Shown here in pieces: positions 1-5,251 of a stretch of DNA of 5,739 nt. The notes beneath the pieces are model-generated. The model had not been told where the DNA came from. It searched no databases and saw only the letters and a list, made by a program, of their open reading frames with translations. Within the stretch, counting starts at the first letter, position 1, and the number at the start of each line of letters is the position of its first letter. The position numbers and the translations under genes are program-made. Source of the DNA: Pseudomonadota bacterium (lineage in GTDB: Bacteria; Myxococcota_A; Polyangia; Polyangiales; Polyangiaceae); contig JAEWRL010000051.1 in NCBI GenBank assembly GCA_023398955.1, positions 1 through 5,739 of the forward strand, in the 5' to 3' direction.

Positions 1-445
1 TCCGTTGTGGGGGTCACTGTTTCGCAACCGCGATTATCCACAACCGGGAGGCCCCTTCTATCCATCACACGCTCAGGTCTGGCTCCTTTTTCGCGCAATC
101 ATTGCGCCCGGGCGGGATTTGCACCCAAGGGGGTTCATGGAGGCTTACTCTGGAGGGGTCCAAGTCTGGAGGCGCCTGGACGGGGAGAGACCGCTGCAAG
201 GTTAGGCCGTGCGGGTCCCTTCAACAAGGGCCTTGCCTGGGAGGCTTGGCGGTATACGCGGGGCCATGAGGCGGATGGCTGCAGCCGCGTTCTTGGCTCA
301 CCGACGTAGTCGCTGGTTGTCGACTCGCGATATTTCGGCACCTGGTGACGGCGTCGCGGCGCGGACGAGCCCGCCGCAACGGCTCACGACGCGTGCTCGA
401 CGCCCATGGCGCGGTCGTGGCAAGGAATCTCACGCTGGGCGAGAT
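1..445. other. Left flank, no gene recognised
   Basis: I see no protein family in any frame here. Two overlapping open frames on opposite strands (plus 7-309 and minus 135-341, the latter from a GTG) resemble no family I know and have no convincing ribosome binding site. The stretch has several short perfect dyads: GTCCA/TGGAC at 158-162 and 177-181, CCCTT-CAAC-AAGGG at 217-230, GCCT-GGG-AGGC at 235-245 and CGAC-GTA-GTCG at 302-312. These could reflect a structured RNA or a dispersed repeat, but GC-rich DNA gives such dyads by chance, so I assign no function. Confidence 0.4.
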
Positions 446-523
446 CCGCGACAGCTTCAGCCGCTTCGCTGCGCGCTCGGCTTGCTCGAAGACTTCGTCC
501 GGAACCGAAACCGCGGTTTTCAT
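221..523 (-). pseudogene. Remnant of a ribbon-helix-helix antitoxin-like gene
   Basis: From the ATG at 521-523 the minus strand reads MKTAVSVPDEVFEQAERA and then AKRLKLSR (to about 446). This is the typical opening of small MazE/VapB/CopG-type ribbon-helix-helix proteins: a beta strand with the V-S-V-P-D-E motif, followed by the first helix. In that family the sequence normally continues as S-x-L-Y-x-x-A-L-R-E-F-L for the second helix. Here it becomes unrelated Arg/Pro/Ser-rich sequence to the stop at 221. A neighbouring frame from about 443 gives a weak continuation (DLAQREIPCHDRAMG), which suggests a small indel. No toxin gene follows on the same strand, and no good Shine-Dalgarno precedes the ATG. 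It lies just downstream of metE in the same direction. The N-terminal match is clear by eye; the pseudogene call is inferred from loss of the second helix. An open frame extends upstream to 553 but adds no recognisable sequence. Confidence 0.55.
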
Positions 524-536
524 ACCGAGAGCATAA

Positions 537-548
537 CCCGGCACCGGG
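537..548 (-). terminator. Possible weak terminator hairpin after metE
   Basis: A perfect short dyad (CCCG-GCAC-CGGG at the core) lies 18 bases beyond the metE stop codon in the direction of metE transcription, followed on the minus strand by TTATGCTC. The stem is GC-rich but short, and there is no real run of T, so this is a weak intrinsic terminator candidate at best. Transcription could read on into the antitoxin remnant. Confidence 0.25.
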
Positions 549-566
549 AGCAAGCAGCAGCCAGTT

Positions 567-2966
567 TCAGGCTCCGGCAGCGGGAATCCTGTCGGAGCGA
601 CCGAGCTCGGCGCGCAACCGCTGGGCGGCGCTCACCATGTTCCGGAGTGACGGGAGCACTTCATCCCAGCTGCGAGTCTTGAGCCCACAATCCGGGTTCA
701 CCCAGAGCCTTTCGGCGGGGATCTTCTCGGCGGCTTTCTGCATCAGCTGGATGATCTGCTCCTCGGTCGGTACGTTCGGGGAATGGATGTCGTAGACGCC
801 CGGGCCTATCTGGTTCGGGTACTCGAAGCTGTCGAAGACGTCGAGCAGCTCCATGTTCGAACGTGAGGTCTCGATTGTGATCACGTCGGCGTCCATCGCC
901 GCGATCGCCTCGATGATGTCATTGAACTCCGAGTAGCACATATGGGTATGGATCTGCGTCTCGTCCGCGACGCCATTGGCGGCGATGCGGAAGGAGTCGA
1001 CGGCCCAGCGCAGGTACTGCTGCCACTCGGACTTCCTGAGCGGTAGTCCCTCGCGCAGCGCGGCTTCGTCGATCTGGATGATGCGCACGCCAGCACGCTC
1101 GAGCTCCTGGACCTCTTCGCGAATGGCGAGCGCGAGCTGGTAGCAGGAAACGGACCGCGGCTGGTCGTCACGCACGAAGGACCAGTTAAGGATCGTGACA
1201 GGGCCCGTCAGCATCCCCTTCATCGGCTTGCTTGTGAGGGACTGGGCGTAGCGGATCCAGTCGACTGTCATGGCCTTCGGACGGCTGATGTCGCCGAAAA
1301 GGATGGGCGGCTTCACGCAGCGAGAGCCGTAGGACTGCACCCAGCCAAACTGGCTGAAGGCATAGCCCTCGAGCCGTTCGCCGAAGTACTCGACCATGTC
1401 GTTGCGCTCCGCTTCTCCATGAACCAACACGTCGAGCCCTAGGTTCTCCTGCTCGCGCACCGCCCATTCGATCTCTTGGCGCATGCGGCGCTCGTACTCG
1501 GCACTGTCGAGCTTGCCGGACCGGAGCTCGCTCCGCGTCTTGCGGATCGCCGCCGTCTGCGGAAACGATCCGATCGTCGTCGTGGGGAACCTCGGCAGCC
1601 CGAGCGCTCGGGCCTGCACAGCAGCGCGATGCGGATAGGGGGACCTGCGCTGGCCCAGGCTAGGTGAGAGCTTCTCGAGCGCAGCCTGCACCGAAGGGTC
1701 GTGCACCCGCTTCGAGCTGCGACGTCCCTCCAACGCTCGCGCATTCTCCCTCAGGGCGTCGCTCACCGCATGGCGCCCTTGGCTCAGCGCGGCTCCGAGC
1801 ACGCTCAGCTCCTCGAGCTTCTGCTGCGCAAAAGCCAGCCACGACAGGAGCTCGGGATCGAGCTTCTGCTCGCTGGCGAGATCGACGGGGACGTGGAGCA
1901 ACGAGCACGAAGGCGCCAGCCACAGCCGCTCGCCCAGCTTGTTCCGAATGGGCTCCAGGATATCGAGCGCCTCGGCGAGATCGGTCTTCCAGACGTTGCG
2001 ACCGCTCACGACACCCAGCGACAGTACCCGACCTTCTGGGAGGGTCGCGACGACCTGCTCCACCTCGCCAGGAGCGCTCACGGCATCGAGGTGGAAGCCA
2101 TCGACGGGGAGCCCAGTGACGAGCTCCAGGTTCTCGCCGAGGCGCCCGAAGTATGTCGTCAGGAGCAGCTTGCAGCCAGCCCCCTGCAACCCCTGGGAGG
2201 GGTCGCCATAGGCGTCGCGGTAAGCCTTCTGCCAGTCGGGACCGAGCTCGGTCACAAGCGCTGGCTCGTCGAGCTGGACCCACTCGACGCCCTCGCTGGC
2301 CAGGGTGGCGAGCAGCTCCTTGTAGATCGGCAACAGCGCTGGCAAGAGCTCGAGTCTGTCGGAGCCGTCCTGGGCCTTGCCGAGCCACAGATAGGTGACA
2401 GGACCGATGATGACAGGCTTGGCGCGGACGCCTTGCTGACGCGCTTCCTGCAGGTGCGCGAGCAGCCGAGCAGCGTCGAGCCGAAACGTCGTCCGCGCCG
2501 ACAGCTCGGGGACGATGTAGTGGTAGTTCGTGTCGAACCACTTGGTCATCTCCCCAGCGGCGACGCCTTCGGAGTCACCCGCAGCACGTCCTCGCGCGAC
2601 GCGGAAGTAAGCGTCCAGGGGCTCGCCCACCCCAGTCCCCGTCCCGAGCCCAACCCGGGTCCCGCTCCTGACCCCAGCCCGGGTCCCGCTCCTGACCCCA
2701 GCCCGGGTCCCGGTCCCCGTCCCGACCCGTTCAGGCACGTTGCCGAGCAGGAAGCTCGTGTCGAGGACCTGATCGTAGAACGAGAAGTCGCCCACAGGCA
2801 CCCGATCGAGGCTCGCCTGCCGCTGCCAGTTCTGACGCCTGAGCTCGACGCCCAGCGCCTCCAGCTCGCCATGCGTCAGCTCGCCCTTCCAGTGCTTCTC
2901 CAGCGCGAACTTCAGCTCGCGGTCGCGGCCAATGCGGGGGAATCCCAGGTTGTGAATGCGGACCAT
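567..2966 (-). CDS. metE: Cobalamin-independent methionine synthase MetE
   Basis: This 799-residue protein is 5-methyltetrahydropteroyltriglutamate-homocysteine methyltransferase. It transfers the methyl group of 5-methyltetrahydrofolate polyglutamate to homocysteine in the cytosol without vitamin B12. Both TIM-barrel halves are present. The N-terminal half starts with HNLGFPRIG and has EMTKWFDTNYHY and WVQLDEPAL. The catalytic half has TTTIGSFPQT, HGEAERNDMVEYFG and IETSRS. The zinc ligands known from E. coli MetE are conserved at His675, Cys677, Glu699 and Cys760; I checked the codons for His675, Cys677 and Cys760. The protein is about 45 residues longer than the E. coli enzyme (753), mainly from a repeat-derived insertion at residues 81-116 plus a short C-terminal tail. 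The usual IDEPALREG motif reads IDEAALREG. The ATG at 2964-2966 is preceded by a strong AAGGAGG and the N-terminus aligns with the family start. It is divergent from metR, the classic arrangement for MetR activation. Confidence 0.98.
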   Translation of the reverse strand: MVRIHNLGFPRIGRDRELKFALEKHWKGELTHGELEALGVELRRQNWQRQASLDRVPVGDFSFYDQVLDTSFLLGNVPERVGTGTGTRAGVRSGTRAGVRSGTRVGLGTGTGVGEPLDAYFRVARGRAAGDSEGVAAGEMTKWFDTNYHYIVPELSARTTFRLDAARLLAHLQEARQQGVRAKPVIIGPVTYLWLGKAQDGSDRLELLPALLPIYKELLATLASEGVEWVQLDEPALVTELGPDWQKAYRDAYGDPSQGLQGAGCKLLLTTYFGRLGENLELVTGLPVDGFHLDAVSAPGEVEQVVATLPEGRVLSLGVVSGRNVWKTDLAEALDILEPIRNKLGERLWLAPSCSLLHVPVDLASEQKLDPELLSWLAFAQQKLEELSVLGAALSQGRHAVSDALRENARALEGRRSSKRVHDPSVQAALEKLSPSLGQRRSPYPHRAAVQARALGLPRFPTTTIGSFPQTAAIRKTRSELRSGKLDSAEYERRMRQEIEWAVREQENLGLDVLVHGEAERNDMVEYFGERLEGYAFSQFGWVQSYGSRCVKPPILFGDISRPKAMTVDWIRYAQSLTSKPMKGMLTGPVTILNWSFVRDDQPRSVSCYQLALAIREEVQELERAGVRIIQIDEAALREGLPLRKSEWQQYLRWAVDSFRIAANGVADETQIHTHMCYSEFNDIIEAIAAMDADVITIETSRSNMELLDVFDSFEYPNQIGPGVYDIHSPNVPTEEQIIQLMQKAAEKIPAERLWVNPDCGLKTRSWDEVLPSLRNMVSAAQRLRAELGRSDRIPAAGA
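2654..2712. repeat. 24-bp tandem repeat inside metE
   Basis: A 24-base unit beginning CCCGGGTCCCGCTCCTGA occurs twice exactly (2654-2677 and 2678-2701), followed by an 11-base partial third copy (2702-2712). Since 24 is a multiple of three, the metE frame stays open and the unit is read as the octapeptide GTRAGVRS, present twice (about residues 86-101) and flanked by degenerate GTRVGLGT-like copies. It lies in a surface-type linker between LGNVPER and the FRVARGRA motif, where E. coli MetE has only about 10 residues. The pattern fits replication slippage in a tolerant loop. Confidence 0.93.
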
Positions 2967-2979
2967 TCTCGAGAACTTG

Positions 2980-2986
2980 CCTCCTT
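2980..2986 (-). promoter_or_regulatory. Strong Shine-Dalgarno for metE
   Basis: The minus strand reads AAGGAGG here, a near-perfect anti-16S match, 13 bases before the metE ATG. That spacing is a little long. The 10-bp palindrome TTCTCGAGAA (2966-2975) lies between the site and the start codon, overlapping the last base of the start triplet, and could fold or bind a protein. The site supports the start chosen at 2966. Confidence 0.75.
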
Positions 2987-3049
2987 CGACCCCAACCTAG
3001 ACCCTTGCGGCCATGAGCACCAATGGTAGTTCTTCACGCATCCATGAAC

Positions 3050-3054
3050 GGGAG
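3050..3054 (+). promoter_or_regulatory. Shine-Dalgarno for metR
   Basis: GGGAG lies 6 bases before the metR ATG at 3061, a normal spacing. It fixes the start, which also aligns with the usual first residues of LysR-type proteins. Confidence 0.65.
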
Positions 3055-3060
3055 ACATAG

Positions 3061-3978
3061 ATGGAACACCTCGAGCGCGGCCACTTGAGATTGTTGAGCG
3101 AGATCGAACGACAGGGCTCACTCACTGCCGCCGCCAAGAGCCTGGGCCTGACCCAGTCCGCGTTGAGCCATACCGTCAAGCGCATGGAGCAGCTCTTCGA
3201 CACAAAGATCTGGCGCAAGGAGGGGCGCGGCGTCCGCCTGACGCCAGCGGGCCGCTACCTGCTCGCCTTCGCGCAGCGAGTGCTGCCCCAGTTCGACCAT
3301 ACGGAGCAAGTGCTCGCCCAGCTCGCGAAGGGCGAGCGCGGCACCCTGCGCCTCGGCATGGAATGCCACCCTTGCTACCGCTGGCTGCTGCGCGTCGTCG
3401 AACCGTACCTGCGGGCCTGGCCGGACGTCGACCTCGACGTGCGACAGAGGTTTCAGTTCGGGGGTGTCGGCGCCTTGTTCGGGCACGAGATCGACATGCT
3501 CGTCACCCCGGACCCCTTGCGGCGCCACGGGCTGCACTTCGAACCCATCTTCGACTACGAGCAGGTGCTCGTTGTGGGCTCGCAGCATCCGCTCGCCCCG
3601 CGCAGGTACGTCGTCCCGTCGGATCTCGAGAGTGAAACCCTCTTCACCTACCCTGTCGATGTCGAACGGCTCGACGTCTTCAGCCACTTCTTGCTCCCCG
3701 CTGGGGTCACGCCCCAGCGCCACAAGGTCCTCGAGGCGACGGAGATCATGCTGCAGATGGTCGCCTGTGAGCGCGGGGTCGCCGCGTTGCCGGGCTGGTT
3801 GGTGACCGAGTACCAGGAAAAGGTTGCCGTCGTGCCCGTGAGGCTCGGGAAACGGGGGGTCCACAAGCGAATCTACCTGGGCATTCGCACAGCCGACGAG
3901 CAGACTGACTTTGTCGCCGATTTCATCCGTCTGGCGCGCACCATGCCGCCAACCACGACGGCAACGAAGGACCGGTAG
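3061..3978 (+). CDS. metR: LysR-type methionine regulator MetR
   Basis: This 305-residue LysR-family transcription factor matches E. coli MetR along its length. The winged helix-turn-helix is at residues 1-62, with GSLTAAAKSLGLTQSALSH at 19-37 as the helix-turn-helix core. The effector-binding domain carries MetR signature stretches: LGMECHPCYRWL (98-109; E. coli has IECHSCIQWL), DMLVTPDPL (145-153), HFEPIFDYEQVLVV (159-172), YPVDVERLDVFSHFL (197-211), LPAGVTP (212-218) and GVAALPGWLV (239-248). In enterobacteria MetR binds DNA as a dimer or tetramer and uses homocysteine as co-effector to activate metE and repress itself. The divergent position next to metE supports the same job here. The C-terminus ends sooner than in E. 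coli and lies inside a 23-bp tandem duplication. The methylenetetrahydrofolate reductase-like gene follows on the same strand after 65 bp and may be co-transcribed. Confidence 0.96.
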   Translation: MEHLERGHLRLLSEIERQGSLTAAAKSLGLTQSALSHTVKRMEQLFDTKIWRKEGRGVRLTPAGRYLLAFAQRVLPQFDHTEQVLAQLAKGERGTLRLGMECHPCYRWLLRVVEPYLRAWPDVDLDVRQRFQFGGVGALFGHEIDMLVTPDPLRRHGLHFEPIFDYEQVLVVGSQHPLAPRRYVVPSDLESETLFTYPVDVERLDVFSHFLLPAGVTPQRHKVLEATEIMLQMVACERGVAALPGWLVTEYQEKVAVVPVRLGKRGVHKRIYLGIRTADEQTDFVADFIRLARTMPPTTTATKDR

Positions 3979-4007
3979 CGACGGTACCGAAGGACCGGTA
4001 GCGACGG
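3965..4007 (+). repeat. 23-bp tandem duplication over the metR stop
   Basis: The 20-base word CGAAGGACCGGTAGCGACGG occurs at 3965-3984 and again at 3988-4007, a period of 23 bp. The first copy contains the metR stop codon (TAG, 3976-3978). The junction creates the 8-bp palindrome CGGTACCG (3982-3989). Since 23 is not a multiple of three, the second copy is outside the metR frame and non-coding. It looks like a recent slippage event. Confidence 0.9.
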
Positions 4008-4043
4008 CAAGAGGAGTCCAGGGCGAAGCCAGGGCGCTCTTCT

Positions 4044-5093
4044 ATGATCAGCGCTCATGGATCGATGAGAATTATGCGTTGGTCCTCCCTCGGGCGAGCT
4101 GGCAGCGTCATGAGAATCATGTCCGCCACCGCCGATGCCACCGCGACCGCCACCGCCGATGCCCCGCAGAGCTGCCCACGTCCAGGTTTTCGGCCCCGGC
4201 TCACCTACGCCATCGTGCCCCCCAACAAGAAGACCCCCGTCGACCGTCGGCTGGCCATCGCTGCTGCCCAGTCCGCGCGCATCGCGGCGCTCCCGATCGA
4301 CGCCCTGCTCGTCTACGACGTGCAGGACGAGAGCGCGCGCAACGCTCGACCGCGTCCGTTTCCGTTCTTTCCGAAGGTCGACCCCCTCACCTACGCTTTC
4401 GAAACGCTGCAGGTGGGGAAGCTACCGCGCGTCGTTTACCACGCCATCGCCCAGCGACACGAGACCTCCTTCGAGCGCTGGGTCCAGGAGCTGCGACGCC
4501 GGGACGGGCTCGCCGTCTTCGTGGGTGCTCCCACCGCGAGCGCCTCCGCAGCCATGCCGTTGGAGGACGCTTACACGGCGTGTCGAAGCCACGCGCCAGA
4601 CCTGACATTCGGCGGCGTCATGATCGCCGAACGCCACCAGGCGCTTGGCGACGAAGACAGTCGTGTTTGGAGCAAGGCACGTCAAGGCTGCAGGTTCTTC
4701 GTCAGCCAGACTGTGTGGTCCGTGGCGGCGACGCAGAGGCTGCTTCGCGACGTCCACCGGCGCGCCCAGGACGAGGGCGGCTCGGTACCTCCCCTGTTGG
4801 TCACGGTCAGCCCCTGCGGCTCCCCGCAGACGCTGGAGTTCCTCGAGTGGCTCGGGGTCGAGGTTCCGCGGGACGTGAAACGGGACCTCCTAGCGGCGAA
4901 GGACATACTCGAACGCTCCGTGGAGCTCGCTACGGATATACTCGCCGAGGTCTGCGCCACCGCCGCCGACTTGGGGTTAACTGTCGGGTGCAACGTAGAG
5001 AGCGTGTCTTCCCGGCCCAGCGAGGTCGAAGCGTCCATCGAGCTGACGCACCGCATCGACCGAGTGCTCGCTCAGGTAGCGTGCGGGGGCTGA
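4044..5093 (+). CDS. Methylenetetrahydrofolate reductase-family protein
   Basis: Up to 349 residues, resembling the MTHFR (MetF) flavoprotein superfamily. MetF reduces 5,10-methylene- to 5-methyltetrahydrofolate, the donor used by MetE. Recognisable elements are LTYAIVPPNKKT (53-64; cf. FEFFPP in MetF), LAVFVGAPT (156-164; at the LRGD flavin-binding position), FGGVMIAERH (189-198), GCRFFVSQTVWS (215-226; cf. G-x-x-F-F-x-T-Q), TLEFLEWLGVEVP (263-275) and GCNVESVS (315-322). It belongs to a divergent branch rather than to classical MetF. The glutamate of FEFFPP (Glu28 in E. coli, a catalytic acid) aligns with Ala56, so activity is uncertain. Starts are ambiguous: ATG codons at 4044, 4065, 4074, 4110 and 4119. 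The first has an AGGG 9 bases upstream. The last gives 324 residues, nearer the family length, but lacks a clear ribosome site. Residues 27-42 are Ala/Thr-rich and repeat-derived. It follows metR on the same strand, so an operon is likely. Confidence 0.85.
   Translation: MISAHGSMRIMRWSSLGRAGSVMRIMSATADATATATADAPQSCPRPGFRPRLTYAIVPPNKKTPVDRRLAIAAAQSARIAALPIDALLVYDVQDESARNARPRPFPFFPKVDPLTYAFETLQVGKLPRVVYHAIAQRHETSFERWVQELRRRDGLAVFVGAPTASASAAMPLEDAYTACRSHAPDLTFGGVMIAERHQALGDEDSRVWSKARQGCRFFVSQTVWSVAATQRLLRDVHRRAQDEGGSVPPLLVTVSPCGSPQTLEFLEWLGVEVPRDVKRDLLAAKDILERSVELATDILAEVCATAADLGLTVGCNVESVSSRPSEVEASIELTHRIDRVLAQVACGG
4110..4163 (+). repeat. Direct repeats in the N-terminal coding part of the reductase-like gene
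   Basis: The 17-base word CCGCCACCGCCGATGCC occurs at 4123-4139 and 4147-4163, a 24-bp period in frame, encoding the SATADATATATADA stretch. Just before it, ATGAGAATCATG (4110-4121) nearly repeats ATGAGAATTATG (4065-4076), with one base different and 45 bp apart. Both words contain two in-frame ATG codons, which adds to the start ambiguity. Confidence 0.85.
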
Positions 5094-5251
5094 GGAACGA
5101 GAGCCGTGCCGACGCACGCGCGGCCCACCGGCGCTCCGCGACAAGCGCACGCGCGACCTGTCAGTGGCGTTCAACGCGCGGATTCAGTTGATGGTTCCGC
5201 GACAAGCGCACGCGCGGCCTCTCAGGCCAACCAACTACAGGCCGACCGGGT
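5094..5251. repeat. Intergenic stretch with a 61-bp-spaced direct repeat
   Basis: No gene is supported here. A block starting TCCGCGACAAGCGCACGCG at 5135-5164 recurs at 5196-5225, identical at 28 of 30 positions and offset by 61 bp. A fragment of the same block (GCACGCGCGGCC) is at 5114-5125. A short hairpin GGCCT-CTC-AGGCC (5216-5228) closes the second copy; it has no T run, so I do not call it a terminator for the upstream gene. Confidence 0.8.

Larger units (their letters stand above)
2967..3060. promoter_or_regulatory. Divergent metE/metR control region
   Basis: This 94-bp gap must hold both promoters and any MetR operator. Two short dyads of the same geometry stand out: CCAT-N8-ATGG (3011-3026) and TTCA-N8-TGAA (3033-3048), with centres 22 bp apart, about two helical turns. 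LysR-type regulators bind as tetramers to paired sites on one DNA face, and E. coli MetR boxes have TGAA/TTCA half sites (TGAA-N5-TTCA), so these are operator candidates. The order and spacing differ from the E. coli box. A weak minus-strand promoter could be TTGGTG (3018-3023) with TAGGTT (2994-2999), 18 bases apart. The gap is too short for a SAM or cobalamin riboswitch. Confidence 0.5.

Noticed and set aside
34..42. Perfect DnaA-box word TTATCCACA
   Set aside because: A single copy with no cluster of boxes, AT-rich unwinding region or replication gene nearby; a single 9-mer is expected by chance.
7..341. Two overlapping small open frames at the left edge as real genes
   Set aside because: They lie on opposite strands over the same DNA, lack clear ribosome sites and match no family I recognise.
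1701..3029. Long plus-strand open frame (442 codons) opposite metE
   Set aside because: It is antisense to a clear metE gene, a common artefact of GC-rich codon use, and its translation resembles no protein.
2967..3060. SAM or cobalamin riboswitch ahead of metE
   Set aside because: The gap to metR is only 94 bp and shows none of the conserved riboswitch core elements.
3118..3864. Minus-strand open frame opposite metR
   Set aside because: Antisense shadow of metR with no family resemblance.
3911..5191. Plus-strand open frame (426 codons) overlapping the reductase-like gene
   Set aside because: Arg/Pro/Ala-rich out-of-frame translation of a gene whose other frame shows clear family motifs.
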